From an uncultured Clostridium sp. (GTDB lineage: Bacteria; Bacillota; Clostridia; TANB77; CAG-508), in NCBI GenBank assembly GCA_947648255.1, contig CANSNA010000008.1, positions 1 to 45,351 on the forward strand: a stretch of DNA of 45,351 nt. The letters are read 5' to 3'. The position numbers were made by a program, and so were the translations under genes. The first letter of the stretch is position 1. The number at the start of each line of letters is the position of its first letter. The notes beneath the pieces were generated by a model that saw only the letters and a list, made by a program, of their open reading frames with translations, ran no database searches and was not told the DNA's origin. Positions 10,515 through 22,481 of this stretch are shown one piece after another.

Positions 10515-11615
10515 ATGAAAATAGGAATTGTTGGGCTCCCAAATGTAGGAAAGAGTACAATGTTTAATGCAATTACAAACGCTGGTGCAGAATGTGCAAA
10601 TTATCCATTTTGTACAATAGAGCCAAATGTCGGAATGTGTGCAGTGCCAGATGAAAGACTTGATGAGCTTACAAAAATTTACAAGCCAGAAAAAACAACA
10701 CATGCAGTAGTAGAATTTGTTGATATTGCAGGGCTTGTTAAAGGAGCAAGTAAAGGAGAAGGACTACGGAAACCAATTTTTATCACATATTCGAGAAGTA
10801 GATAGTATTTGCGAGGTAGTAAGATGCTTTGAAGACTCAAATGTAGTGCATGTAGATGGTAGTATTTCACCACTTAGAGACATAGAAACAATAAACTTAG
10901 AACTAATTTTAGCAGACATTGAAACAGTGGACAAAAAAATAGAAAAAGCAAAAAAAATGCTAAAAGCAGATAAAAAATATGCTTTTGAAATAGAAGTATT
11001 AGAAAAAGTAAAAAAAGTATTAGAAGAGCGGAAAATCAGCAAGAACAATAGAATTTACAGAAGAAGAACTAGAAATTGTAAAAGATGCATATTTGCTTAC
11101 AATAAAACCAATACTATACATAGCAAATATTAGTGAAGAGCAAATTTTATCAAATGATACAGATCATCTTGTAAATGAAGTAAGAGAATATGCCAAAACA
11201 GAAAATGCAAAAGTCATTCCACTATGTGTAAAAATAGAAGAAGAACTTTCTACATTAGATAGAGAAGACAAAAAAGAAATGCTAGAGGCACTTCGGACTT
11301 GAGGAATCAGGTTTAGATAAAGTGATAAAAGCAAGCTACGACCTTCTTCGGTCTAATGTCATTTTTAACAGCAGGAAAGCCAGAAGTTAGAGCATGGACA
11401 ATAAAAAAAGGAACAAAAGCACCAGAAGCTGCAGGGAAAATACACTCAGATATACAAAGAGGATTCATAAGAGCAGAAATTGTTTCATATGATGATTTAA
11501 TAAAAGAACGGTGGTCAAATGAACAATATAAAAGAAAAAGGATTACTCCGTTTAGAAGGAAAAGACTATATTATGCAAGATCGGAGATATTGTTTTATTT
11601 AGATTTAATGTATAA
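10515..11615 (+). CDS. ychF: Ribosome-associated GTPase/ATPase YchF (6 CGGN sites)
   Basis: Reconstructed length is 364 aa, the usual YchF size. The start at 10515 gives the family N-terminus [15 protein letters not shown] and has GAGG upstream; the ATG at 10500 overlaps that binding site. It is an Obg-family P-loop protein that binds ribosomes and prefers ATP, with a TGS domain at the C-terminus ([18 protein letters not shown]). CGGN glycines: CGGA 10767 (Gly85, GEGLGNQFL), CGGA 11029 (Gly172), CGGA 11294 (Gly260), CGGT 11349 (Gly278), CGGT 11509 (Gly331), CGGA 11582 (Gly355). All are in phase, and the corrected length is exactly 365 codons. Confidence 0.94.
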
Positions 11616-11645
11616 ATATAAATAAATTTTGTAAGGAGGAAATTT

Positions 11646-13059
11646 ATGGAAAAATCAGAAGCAAAGTTTTTAGAAGAAAAACTTTCTAATCAAAAAAAGT
11701 CAGGTTGGGAAAGTGCAAGTGAAGAAGAAAAAAAGCTAATCTTCAAATTTGGAGACGAATATATTTGGTTTTTAAATAGATCAAAAACAGAAAGAGAATT
11801 CGTAAAGTCTGCAAAAGATATTTTAGACAAAAACGGTTTTAAAGATGTAAACTCTATGGATAAAATATCAGAAGGAGATAGAGTTTATTATATAAATAGA
11901 GATAAAAGTATGTATATTGCAGTAATAGGAAATAAAAAGTTAGAAGAAGGCTTAAATCTAGTAGGAGCACATATAGACTCTCCAAGATTAGATTTAAAGC
12001 CAAACCCATTATATGAAGACACAGAATTTGCATATTTTAATACTCAATATTATGGAGGAATAAAAAAATATCAATGGACAGCAATCCCACTTAGCATACA
12101 TGGAGTTATTGTTAAAGCAAATGGAGAAAAAATTGATGTAAATATAGGAGAAGGAGAAGAGGATCCAATATTTACAATTACAGACCTTTTACCTCACTTA
12201 GCAAAAGACCAAATGCAAAGGAAACTTACAGACCGGAATAAATGGAGAAGACCTAAACCTTCTTATTGGAAATATGCCTTATGGAGGTTCTGATATTAAA
12301 GAAAAAGTTAAATTAAATGCACTTAGACTTTTAAATGAAAAGTATGGAATAACAGAATCGGATTTTCAAAGTGCAGAGCTTGAATTAGTACCAGCATTTA
12401 ATGCAAAAAGTCTTGGATTTGATAAAAGCATGATTGCAGGTTATGGTCATGATGATAAAATTTGTGCTTATAGTTCACTTAGAGCTATATTAGAAGCAAA
12501 AGTACAAGATAAAACAGCTGTATGTATTTTATCAGATAAAGAAGAAGTGGGAAGTATGGGAAACACAGGTATGGAGTCACAAACTTTTGACTATTTTGTT
12601 TCTATACTTTTAGACAAAACAGGAGAGAATAGACCTAATTTATTAAATAAAGTATTTTGTAATTCTAGCATGCTTTCAGCAGACGTTGGTGTAACATATG
12701 ACCCAATTTATGGAGCCGTTAGTGATAGAACAAACTGTGCATATTCAGCTTATGGAATTTCTTTTGACAAATATACAGGTTCTCGTGGAAAAGCAGGTGG
12801 TTCTGATGCAAATGCAGAGTTTATTGCAAAACTTAGAGGAATTTTAGAAAAAAATGGAATACAATATCAATTCGCTGAGCTTGGAAAAGTTGATGTAGGC
12901 GGTGGAGGAACTATCGCATATATTTTAGCCAACAAAGGCGTAGAAGTAATCGACTGTGGAGTACCAGTACTATCAATGCATTCACCATACGAAGTAGCAA
13001 GTAAATATGACATTTATAGTGCATATAGAACTTACAAAACTTTCTTTGAAGAAGTTTAA
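11646..13059 (+). CDS. M18-family aspartyl aminopeptidase (1 CGGN site)
   Basis: Reconstructed length is 470 aa. It is a cytosolic zinc aminopeptidase of the M18 family: GAHIDSPRLDLKP (about residues 108-120) carries the first metal His and Asp, and DKEEVGSMG (about 297-305) the catalytic Glu pair; HDDKICAY and SMHSPYEV are further conserved blocks. CGGA at 12234 is one Gly (Gly197, KLTDGINGED) and joins the two halves. The ribosome binding site AAGGAGG is 8 bases before ATG. It may be cotranscribed with ychF, 30 bases upstream. Confidence 0.92.
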
Positions 13060-13079
13060 GATAATATGTAAAGTCAACT

Positions 13080-13118
13080 AAAAGAAGTGATAGTAAATTT
13101 TATTATCACTTCTTTTAA
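13080..13118. terminator. Bidirectional terminator between convergent genes
   Basis: AAAAGAAGTGATA and TATCACTTCTTTT flank a short AT loop and give a long stem with A/T-rich ends on both strands. It serves the aminopeptidase gene and the minus-strand dpa operon. Confidence 0.8.
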
Positions 13119-13122
13119 AAGG

Positions 13123-13698
13123 CTATTTTATATATTCTTTTAAAAGTGGTTGAATTTGTTTTCCTTTTAGTGCCTGCTCAATTGTTGGAATTACTAAGTC
13201 AAAGTGTGCAACAAGAGAATTTGGCTTTTTTTCAAAATCATCTTGACCATATGGCACAAAATATACGTATTTTAAATTCATTAATTTTGCTATGTTTCCT
13301 GCACTTAAACCTAATCCATCATTTGTAGAAACAGCAATTACGATCGGACTTTGATTTCTTAAAGTTGCTTTTACTGCTAAGTTTGCGGCATTATCTGTTA
13401 TACTGTTTGCCATTTTTGCCATGAAATCACCTGTTGCTGGCAAAACTAACATTGCATCCATTTTATATATTGGACCAAATTTTTCAGCTTCTACTATGTC
13501 TTTTATAACTGTTTTTCCTGTAATTTCTTCAACTTCTCTTACAAAATCTTCTGCCTTTCCAAACCTTGTGTCATAATCTATTACCTTATTTGATAACACA
13601 GGGTATAAGTCATAGCCATTTTCTTTTAACTCTTTTAGAACAATTAGCACCTTTTTTAAAGTACAAAAAGATGCAGTTATTACTACTCCTATTTTCAT
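13123..13698 (-). CDS. dpaB: Dipicolinate synthase subunit B
   Basis: This encodes 191 aa of the flavoprotein (SpoVFB/DpaB) family, with the N-terminal KIGVVITASFCT and VLPATGDFMAKM blocks. With DpaA it makes dipicolinic acid from dihydrodipicolinate in the mother cell; the product fills the spore core. The ATG overlaps the dpaA stop (ATGA), so the genes are translationally coupled. It has no CGG codon and reads straight. Confidence 0.93.
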   Translation of the reverse strand: MKIGVVITASFCTLKKVLIVLKELKENGYDLYPVLSNKVIDYDTRFGKAEDFVREVEEITGKTVIKDIVEAEKFGPIYKMDAMLVLPATGDFMAKMANSITDNAANLAVKATLRNQSPIVIAVSTNDGLGLSAGNIAKLMNLKYVYFVPYGQDDFEKKPNSLVAHFDLVIPTIEQALKGKQIQPLLKEYIK

Positions 13699-14531
13699 TT
13701 TTTATCAATCTCTTTCTTTAATGTTTTAAGTAAAATTTCAGATGCCTCTTTAGGTGCATACTTACTCGGAATTCCAAGGTATAATTTGTAGTCTACTTTA
13801 TCTTTATATTTCCCAATAATTTCCTCATTAACTCCATAAGGGTATGAAGCAATATCCAAAATATATGGCACATATTCAGAGGAAAATGCCTCCTCAGGGA
13901 TTATGTTATAAGGAACAGTATTTATTACTATATCACACACTTTAAACACATCTAAGATGTTTTTATCATTTAGAGGGTAATAGTTTAAAACTTTATCAGT
14001 ATATATAAGTTCTTTAGGTCTTGATATAATAAAAGTCTTTATTCCGACTATCGTTTAGTCTCCAATATAGTTCTTTTCCTAAAGTTCCATAGCCTATAAC
14101 ACAAACAGCATCATTTTTCTTATTTTCTATATCTGCAAGTGTGCCCTGAATAGTAAGTTCATCGTTTGTATTTTTTACCTCTTCATAATCTAAAAAGCTA
14201 ATAAGATTTAGATCTCCGAATTAAATCTTGTAGTTTTTGAGTTTTTAAACCTGTAAAAAATATAGTATTTGGATTCAAATTTTCAAATAACTTATATGAA
14301 AGCTTTAAATTACCGATTTTCAGTTTTTATTTCCATATTATCTGTAATTCCACTAATAGGAAACAGAATAACATCATAGTTAGATAAATTAAGAGTTTCC
14401 AAATGTTTTTCTTGTAAGTACAAATTCTCATCTAGAGTATTAAAACCCACATAAAAGACCAAATGCTCTTTTGAAAGGCTCTTCATCATATATTTATATC
14501 TTTTATCTCCACCTAAAAATAAAATTTTCAT
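13695..14531 (-). CDS. dpaA: Dipicolinate synthase subunit A (3 CGGN sites)
   Basis: Reconstructed length is 277 aa. The start at 14531 has GGAGG six bases upstream and gives MKILFLGGDKRY. The NAD(P)-binding glycine motif VIGYGTLGKE is near residue 144. Three minus-strand quadruplets are read as Gly: CGGT at 14315-14312 (Gly73, TENGNLKLSY), CGGA at 14218-14215 (Gly105, DLIGDLNL) and CGGA at 14046-14043 (Gly162, NDSGIKTF). Without them the gene is four unconnected pieces while its coupled partner dpaB is intact, which argues against decay. Confidence 0.92.
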
Positions 14532-14627
14532 AACATCCTCCATTTCAATAATATCATATTTATTTTTAGCAAAAAAAGTTACTGTGCATAGAATATTATT
14601 AATTAAAAATTTAAGGAGGAATATAAA

Positions 14628-16448
14628 ATGTGTGCAATTTGTGGCTGGCTAAATGTAAATGAAGATTTGAAGGAAAAACAAGAAAAGTTTAAAGAAATGC
14701 TAGAACTTATGTCTTGCAGAGGAAAAGACAATACTCGGTTATCATTTTGAAAAAGATGTAATGTTAGGACATAAAAGACTTGAGATAGTTGATCTAGAAA
14801 CTGGAAATCAACCAATGTATTTTAAAGATTATGTAATCATATATAATGGAGAGCTTTATAATACAGAAGATTTAAAACAAGAACTAAAAGATAAAGGGTA
14901 TACATTCAATACGACAAGTGATACAGAAGTTATATTAAAAGGATATGCAGAATTTAAAGAAAATATTTTAGACAAGATGGAGGGAATTTTTGCATTTGCA
15001 GTATATAACAAAAAGACAAAAGAGATGTTTTTAGCAAGAGATAGATTTGGAATAAAACCACTATATTACTGTGAAAAAGAAGGAAATTTTGTATTTGCAT
15101 CAATGCTAAGAGCTATATTAAAATCAGAAATTATAAAACCATACATAAGCAAAAAAGCATTAGGGGAAATACTTGCATTAGGACCATCAAAAAAGCTTCG
15201 GAAGTGGTATTTTTACTGGCATAAACGAACTAAGAGCCGCACATTATATGACTATAAAGGAAGGCAAAATAGAGATAAAAAGATATTGGAATGTTAAAAC
15301 AAAGGAATGTAATGATACATTTGATGAAGCAAAAGAAAAAGTAAGAGAGCTTTTAACAGATTCTGTAAAAAGACAAATGATAAGTGATGTAAAGATTGCA
15401 ACACTTTTAAGTGGAGGGCTAGATTCAAGCTTGATTACAGCAATAGTTTCAAAAAATCAAGAAGATAATCTTACAACATATTCAATAGATTATGAAGGAA
15501 ATGATAAATATTTCAAAAAAACAGATTTTACAGTATCATTAGATGAGCATTATATTGATGTAATGAGCAAAACCTTTGATACAGTTCATAAATACAAAAC
15601 AATAACAGAAGATGATCTTATTAAATATTTAAAAGAAAGCCTATATGCAAGAGATTATCCAGGAATGACAGATATAGAGTCATCACTTTTATGGTTTTCA
15701 AAAGAGATTGCAAAAGATTATAAAGTAATTTTAAGTGGGGAATGTGCAGATGAGTTCTTTGGAGGTTATCCTTGGTTTTATAGAAAAGAACTAAATGATA
15801 GAGAATTATTTCCTTGGATAAATAATTTAGAATATAGACAAAGTTTGTTAAATGAAGATTTACAAAAGGAAATTAACCTAAAAGAGATAGTAGAAGAAGA
15901 ATATATAAATGCAATAAATGAGTTACCAGAAGAGGATAGAAATAAAAAAGATAAAAGACTTTTTTATATAAATATGACACATTTTATGCAATGTCTATTA
16001 GATAGAAAAGACAGAATGACAATGTATGCAACTTTAGAGGCAAGGGTGCCATTTGCAGATACGAAACTTGTAGAGTATTTATGGAATTTACCTTTTGAAT
16101 ATAAATATCAAAACAATACAGAAAAATATCTTTTAAGAGAAGCCTTTAAAGGAGTAATTCCAGATGAAGTACTAAATAGAAAGAAAAATCCATATCCTAA
16201 GACGCATAACCCTAAATTTAAAGAAGAGGTTAGTAAATTACTAAGGAAAAGGTTGGAAAATAAAGAGAGTAAGATGTATAAAATTTTTAACATAAGTGAA
16301 ATAAATAAGTTGTTAGATGAAAATGATGAAAACGATATTTTACCATGGTATCGGTCAGCTAATGACAAAGCCACAGCTAATTGCTTATTTATATGAATTT
16401 GATTTGTGGTTAGAGGAATATCAGATAGAGGTTGAGGGGATAGAATAA
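14628..16448 (+). CDS. asnB: Asparagine synthase, glutamine-hydrolysing (3 CGGN sites)
   Basis: Reconstructed length is 605 aa. The N-terminus MCAICGW puts the glutaminase nucleophile at Cys2, followed by RGKD and the GELYN block. The synthetase half has the PP-loop LLSGGLDSSL (about residues 260-269) and GECADEFFGGYPW. It converts Asp, Gln and ATP to Asn. CGGT 14736 (Gly37), CGGA 15199 (Gly191, KLGSGIFTGINEL) and CGGT 16352 (Gly575, PWYGQLMTKPQ) are each one Gly. Normal reading would give a 41-codon stub and two fragments. The ribosome binding site is AAGGAGG. It is divergent from dpaA across a 96-base gap. Confidence 0.94.
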
Positions 16449-16546
16449 ATTTTTTTATTAAAACTTTATTCTAAAAATATTGAAATTTGGTAAATATAAT
16501 AATATAATTAAGAATATAATTAATAAAAAAAGGAAAAAATTAATAA

Positions 16547-18201
16547 ATGCAGATAGAAAACAAGAAAAAACAGGGCAAAACAGAAGGCTTTATGAAAAGC
16601 GTCCTTGTGCTTATGGTTTCACAGGTTTTCATAAAACTTCTGGGATTTGTCTATAGAGTATATCTAACTAATAGAGATGGCTTTGGAGATGAAGGGAATG
16701 CAATATATAGCGGTGGATATCAGATTTATGCAATACTTCTTACAATTTCTTCAATAGGCGTGCCAAATGCTATTTCTAAACTTGTATCTGAAAAAGTTGC
16801 AATTGGTGACAAACGTGGGGCAGATAGAATTTTAAAAGTTGCTCTTATGACATTTGGGATAATAGGTTTATGTGGTACTCTTTTGCTATTTTTTGGAGCA
16901 GAATATATCTCAAATGTAATTTTACAAATATCAGAAGCAGAATTAACTCTTGTTGCATTATCGCCAGCGATATTTTTTGTAAGTATAGCATCTGTTATGA
17001 GAGGGTATTTTAATGGAAGAGACAGAATTTCTGCAACAGCAAAGTCTCAAACCCTAGAGCAAATATTTAAAACAGTACTTACAATAGTAGTTGTAGAATT
17101 AATAGTTTTAATTTATGGTACAGATGTAACAATAATGGCTGCAGGTGCAAATCTTGCAACTACCTTATCAGTTCTTTTGAGCTTTGCTTATTTAAGTTGG
17201 TATTATAAATTATATAAAAGAAAACCAAAAACAAATGTAACACCAAGAAGAAGAATAGAAAGTGTATCTAGTATAGTAAAAAAGATACTTTTAGTTTCTT
17301 TCCCAATTGCACTTAGTGCAATAATGTCAACTCTTAATAAAAATGTAGATTCGATGACAGTAATAAGGTTTGTAAAAGATATTATAGGTGAAAAAGAAGC
17401 TATGATACAATATGGTATACTTAGCGGAAAAGTGGATACACTTATAACATTACCATTATCATTTAATGTTGCATTCTCGACAGCATTAGTTCCAACAATT
17501 TCATCTGCAATAGCTAGGGGAGATAAAAAAGGAGCATCAAAAAGAATTTCATTTTCTATGCTACTTTCAATGATAATACGGGCTTCCATGTACTTTTGGA
17601 ATGGCAGTATTTGCCCAGCCAATTTTAAATTTAGTATTTCCAAATGCAAGCTCAGGAGCAGTGCTTTTACAAATTAGTGCATTTACAGTAGTATTTTCAG
17701 TACTTGCACAAACAGCAAATGGAGCGCTTCAAGGCTTAGGAAAGATAATGGTACCAGCAGTATCTGGGTTTATTCGGATTAATTGTAAAGATAATTTCAA
17801 ATATAGTCTTAGTGCAGATACCAGAGATAGGTGTAAATGGAGCAGCAATCGGCTCTAGCTTAAATAATATAGTTGTATTTATCATTAGCTATATGATACT
17901 AAAAAAATCGTTAAAACTTAATTTAAAGCCTCATAAATTTATAATAAAACCTATGATAGCAACATTAATAATGTGTGTATGCTCATATACTTTATATACA
18001 TTTTTAGGAGGGATAATTCCATCAGCTAAAATTGTAACTATAATTTCTTTGCTATTTGCAGTTGCATTATATGGAATTTCTGTTATTGCTTTAAAAATAT
18101 TTACAAAAGAAGAGATACTAATGATTCCATTTGGAACTAAACTTTGTAAAATACTTGAAAAGCTTGGCATATATGAAAAAGAGTCGCAAAAGCAGGCTTA
18201 A
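16547..18201 (+). CDS. SpoVB/MurJ-type polysaccharide flippase (2 CGGN sites)
   Basis: Reconstructed length is 550 aa, with about 14 membrane helices and the MOP-superfamily layout of SpoVB and related lipid-linked oligosaccharide flippases; an N-terminal block GFMKSVLVLMVSQV is typical. In spore formers this group moves peptidoglycan precursors for cortex synthesis, but the vegetative paralogue YtgP is similar, so the role is not fixed. CGGG at 17579 (Gly345, MIIGLPCTFGMAVF) and CGGA at 17775 (Gly410, SGFIGLIVKIISN) are one Gly each. The CGGG shows that the fourth base can be G. Confidence 0.9.
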
Positions 18202-18354
18202 GCAAAATGACAAAAATACAAAAAATAACTTGTCTCTAAGGTTTTAACGCAAAAAATAAAATAAAAAAGAAGGATTATAGAGAAATTTGACGAATAAATA
18301 TATTAGTAGGTCCTAAGAATCTACATAAATGAAACTTTATAGGAGGTAAATTAA

Positions 18355-18630
18355 ATGAACAAATCTGATTTAATCGCAGCCATAGCTGCTAAAACAGGAG
18401 CAACTAAAAAGAATGCAGAAGCTTCTTTAAATGCAATGACAGAAGCAATAACAGAAGCATTAGTTAAAGGAGACAAAGTACAATTAGTTGGATTCGGATC
18501 TTTTGAAGTTAGAAAAAGAGCAGCTAGAAAAGGAAGAAACCCACAAACTAAAGAAGAAATCAAAATACCTGCATCAAAAGCTCCAGTATTCAAAGCTGGA
18601 AAAGCATTAAAAGAATTAGTAAACAATTAA
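18355..18630 (+). CDS. hup: HU DNA-binding protein
   Basis: This encodes 91 aa, the full length of an HU histone-like protein. It has the N-terminal [11 protein letters not shown], the [20 protein letters not shown] arm and the C-terminal [10 protein letters not shown]. The ribosome binding site TAGGAGG is 9 bases before ATG. As a highly expressed gene it is notable for having no CGGN site. Its only CGG trinucleotide spans TTC GGA and is read normally. Confidence 0.97.
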   Translation: MNKSDLIAAIAAKTGATKKNAEASLNAMTEAITEALVKGDKVQLVGFGSFEVRKRAARKGRNPQTKEEIKIPASKAPVFKAGKALKELVNN

Positions 18631-18650
18631 TTTATATAATTATATAAATA

Positions 18651-18680
18651 AAAAAATCCAGCTTAAGCTGGATTTTTTTA
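18651..18680. terminator. Rho-independent terminator after hup
   Basis: A perfect 14-bp palindrome, arm AAAAAATCCAGCTT, gives T-runs on both strands. It also suits the convergent transporter gene. Confidence 0.9.
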
Positions 18681-18692
18681 TTTGAAAACTAT

Positions 18693-19994
18693 TTAATGAA
18701 TTTCCATAAAATTTATATCCTTTTTATCATATTCCTCAGGCTTTAAGCCAATTTTATCTTTCATATAATCAAGTATAAACATAAATAAAATCAAAAAAAT
18801 ACATCCTAAAATTGCAATTGAATAGGCAGTTGTTGTAAAATCAAGTAATAGTGATGCAAAAAAGCACATAATAGTACTAAATAAGCTCTCAATTAGTGTA
18901 TTTACAGAAAAAATCTTAGTTGCCATAGTTGAACTTGAAAAACTGTTTAAATATCTTTTAATCAAAGTATAATAAGGACCTTTTATTATATATTGCAAAG
19001 CATACATAACAAAAACAGTAACAAATGTAAATACAAAATTTTTACTAAATATAGCAGTAAGCCCAATAACTAAAAGTGATGTAGAAAATATCACAGAAAA
19101 ATATGTAAGTACTCTATTTTTAAAAGCCTTATGATAAAGATTTTGAAACTTAGAGCTAACAGCAGAAAACAGAGTAAGACCAGCAAATATAATTCCAAAA
19201 TATTCCTCCTTAACACCAATCTCAGTAAATAAACTACTTGCAACATTAGAACGAAGTGCTAAAATTGCAGCAAACATTCCAGAAAAAAGGAAAAGAGCTT
19301 TGAGCCTTTTAGACCTAAATATATTCCTAAAAGCAGATCTCAAATCCTTAAAATACTGAATATAGCTTCCGATTTTCTTCTAATTTTTCTCTTTTATTTG
19401 CTTTTTCATATGCTTTAAAATTAAAAGCTAAAGCAGTAGAAATTATGCACATTACTAAACATAAAATCATAGGCAAATATGAGTTAAAGACAAATAAAAA
19501 TCCGGCAAGTAATAGATGTTACAGCATCAAAAGCATACCAATAAGCAGAGCCCTTTCCGTCTAAATTTGTAAAAGCAGTACCGAGGATGCTCTTTTGTAG
19601 TTATGCAATCTCGAAGAAACACAGAATCAACTAACGTTTTAAGAGAATAACCAATACCCATAAGAGCATTTGCAAGAATTGCATGCCACATTTCCTTAGT
19701 TAAAAGTAACATTAAAATACTGAGTGCGACAAAAAGGTTAGAGACGATTAGACTTTTTCTTTTACCAATCATTTCAGTAATATTAATACTTGGAATTTGT
19801 GATAAAAACTTAAAAATAGTGTAAAATGCATCAAATAAAAGCACATTTGATGCAGTAAAACCTTTAACTTGAGTAAGGAAAAGGAAATTAATTGAATAGT
19901 AAAAAAGTAAATCCCAAGAAAACATCTTATAAATTGGAAATATTTTTCTATTGAATCTTTTAGCATTTAAAATTTTCTCTTCAGTTTGTTCCAT
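18693..19994 (-). CDS. MFS-like transporter (3 CGGN sites)
   Basis: Reconstructed length is 432 aa with about 10-12 hydrophobic helices. The GMIGKRKSL-like loop (residues 77-85, here EMIGKRKSLI) between helices 2 and 3 is a major facilitator motif A remnant, and the substrate is unknown. Sites on the minus strand: CGGT at 19583-19580 (Gly138, HPLGTAFTN), CGGA at 19504-19501 (Gly164, ITCGFLFVF) and CGGA at 19371-19368 (Gly208, EENGSYIQY). They join three otherwise separate fragments exactly. Confidence 0.87.
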
Positions 19995-20155
19995 AAAATC
20001 CTCCGTATATTTGTATATATATTAATCATAAGTAAGTTTTGCTTTAAAATTATATACTAAACTTTAGTTTTTGTAAATATAATTTGACAAAAATGATATG
20101 TACTGATAAAATAAATGTACTTTATTAATAAGTATAAAAGGAGAAATCTAAAGAA

Positions 20156-20660
20156 ATGCTAATATATCCCAATATATACTTAGAAAATGTAACAAAAATT
20201 ACAATAGATTTTTTAAACAAAAATAAACTAAAAGCTTTAATTTTAGATATAGATAACACTTTGCTAGATTTTGATAAAAATCTACTTGTTCGGTGTAGAA
20301 GAATGGTGTAATAATTTAAAAAAACAAAACATAAAATTTTATATACTATCAAATACAAATAAAAAAGAAAAAGTAGAAAAAGTTTCAAAAAAATTAGATG
20401 TGCCATATATTATGTTTGCAAAAAAGCCTTCTAAATCGGGCTTTATGAAGGCAAAAGAAAAATTGGGACTAGATGCAAAAGAAATAGCAGTAGTAGGAGA
20501 CCAGATTTTTACAGATGTAATAGGTGCAAATAGAGCAAAAATGTATTCAATTCTTACAAAGCCAATAGACAAACGAGATATATTTATAACAAAAATAAAA
20601 AGACCAATTGAAGAATATTTGATAAGAAGATATTTAAAACGAAATGGAGGAAAAGGTTAA
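20156..20660 (+). CDS. YqeG-family HAD phosphatase (1 CGGN site)
   Basis: Reconstructed length is 167 aa, the size of YqeG/HAD-IIIA proteins. Motifs: LILDIDNTLLDFD (catalytic Asp pair, residues 25-37), YILSNTNK, and GDQIFTDVIGANRAKM near the C-terminus. CGGT at 20291 is one Gly (Gly46, LLVGVEEW). The family is thought to dephosphorylate phosphatidylglycerophosphate or similar substrates, which I cannot confirm here. It overlaps the leader of the next gene; the downstream binding site lies inside its last codons. Confidence 0.9.
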
Positions 20661-20661
20661 A

Positions 20662-21398
20662 ATGTATCCTTTCAATATACATATACTTTTCTATGTGTTA
20701 TTTTGCATTTTAGGAGTAGTTTCAGGGCAAATTTCTAGCTGGTTAATAAAAAGAATGCCAGAACATAAAAAAGTAGTAACAAAAGACTTTTTTAAAGAAT
20801 TTAAGATAGATTATCCATTAATTATAATAACAGTTGTAATATATCTAATATTACTAGTAATGTATGGTATAAAAAATCAATTCCTAAACAATTTACAATT
20901 AATAAAATATATAATTTTAACACCAATGATAATCTCAGCATTTGTAATAGATTATAAACATCAAATAATACCAAATAGACTAAATTTAAGCATATTTGAA
21001 GTAGGACTAGCCTCAGCATTTGTTGCAGGTTTATACAATATGAATCTATTAACAGATTCTTTGCTTGGAATGCTAGCACGGTGGAGGAGTATTCCTTGTA
21101 ATTACATTAATTCGGAGGACTAATTGCAGGAAAAGAAGCAATGGGCTTTGGAGATGTAAAATTTATGGGAGCACTGGGGCTATATTTTGGTCTTGCAAAC
21201 ATTATAACAATAACACTTATGGCATTTTTATTTGCAGCAATAGTTAGTATATTTTTACTTGCAACAAAAATCAAAAAGAAAAGTGAATATATACCATTTG
21301 GACCATTTATAGTAGTTGCATGCTTTATCAATATTTTAGTACCATTTAATATAATATTCTTAGTACTTGCTAAAATTTTTACTCTAGGAATGGCTTAG
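20662..21398 (+). CDS. Prepilin peptidase, A24 family (2 CGGN sites)
   Basis: Reconstructed length is 244 aa, an integral membrane aspartic peptidase. Both active-site Asp motifs are seen: VIDYKHQIIPN (first Asp) and MGFGDVKFMG (second). The cysteine-rich methylase loop of PilD/ComC is missing, and the N-terminal block GVVSGQISSWLIKRMP is reduced. CGGT at 21079 and CGGA at 21113 are Gly140 and Gly151 (LAGGGVFLV, TLIGGLIAG). The start at 20662 is chosen because GGAGG lies just upstream, inside the yqeG tail. No pilin genes are in the window. Confidence 0.9.
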
Positions 21399-21417
21399 AA
21401 TAAGGGGGAGCTGATAA

Positions 21418-22481
21418 ATGAACGATAGATTAAGATATATAAGAAACAGTTTAAAAAGTCAAGATATACAAGGAATGATAGTTTCAAACCCAATAAATGT
21501 TCATTATTTAACTAATATTGAAGCAGAAGGATTTTTGCTATTAACAGAGAAAGAAAATCACTATATAACAGATAGTAGATATGTAGAAAAAGTGCAAAAA
21601 ACACTAATGATAGATGATGAAATAATAGTAACAAATGTAAGAGACTTAAGCCAAGAAGACTATGAAAATTTTTTTGCAGATTGCAAAAATGTAGGATTTG
21701 AAGAAAACTATGTAACATATGCAAAATACAAAGAAATACTTAGACTATATAAAGTTCAATCATTAGTTGAAACAGAAGGGATGATTGAAAAACAAAGGCA
21801 GATAAAAGATGAAGAAGAAATAGGATATATAAGAAAAGCATGCGAGATTACGGATGCATGTTTTTCGCATATTTTAGGATATATAAAAAAGGATATGACA
21901 GAAAAACAAATAGCAAATGAAATAGAACGTTTTTTCAAAGAAAATGATAGCACTCCAGCATTTGAAACAATAGTTGCCAGTGGAGAAAATTCCTCAATGC
22001 CACATGCAGTACCAAGCATGCGTAAAATTAAGTCAGAAGATGTGATAACAATAGATATGGGGTGTAGTTATAAAGGTTACGAATCAGACATGACAAGAAC
22101 AATATTTGTAGATACAGTAGATGAAGAAATTAAAAAAACATATAATTTAGTACTTGAAAATCAAAAAATAGCCCTAAACGAATTAAGAGATGGAGCTTTA
22201 GTAAAAACACCATCAAGAATAATAGAGGGAAATTTTAAAATGAATGGATATTATCTTATGCATGCACTTCGGACATGGAGTGGGATTAGAGGTTCATGAA
22301 GATCCTATAATTGTTTCTAAAAGTGAAAAATCACTAAAAGAAAACATGGTAGTTGCAATAGAACCACGGAATATATATCCCAGGTGAATATGGTATTAGA
22401 ATAGAAGATACTGTACTTATCACAAAGTTTGGAATAGAAACTTTAACAAAGTCTTCTAAAGACTATTGTATAGTAAGCTAG
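21418..22481 (+). CDS. Xaa-Pro peptidase, M24 family (2 CGGN sites)
   Basis: Reconstructed length is 353 aa. The creatinase-like N-terminal domain is followed by the pita-bread M24 fold; metal ligands are visible in DMGCSYKGYESDMTR, HALGHGVGLEVHE and IEPGIYIPGEYGIRIEDT. It cleaves peptides before proline. CGGA 22270 (Gly285, in the conserved GHGVG block) and CGGA 22367 (Gly317, EPGIY) are each one Gly. Its 3' end overlaps the convergent minus-strand gene by 26 bases, so there is no room for a terminator. Confidence 0.92.
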
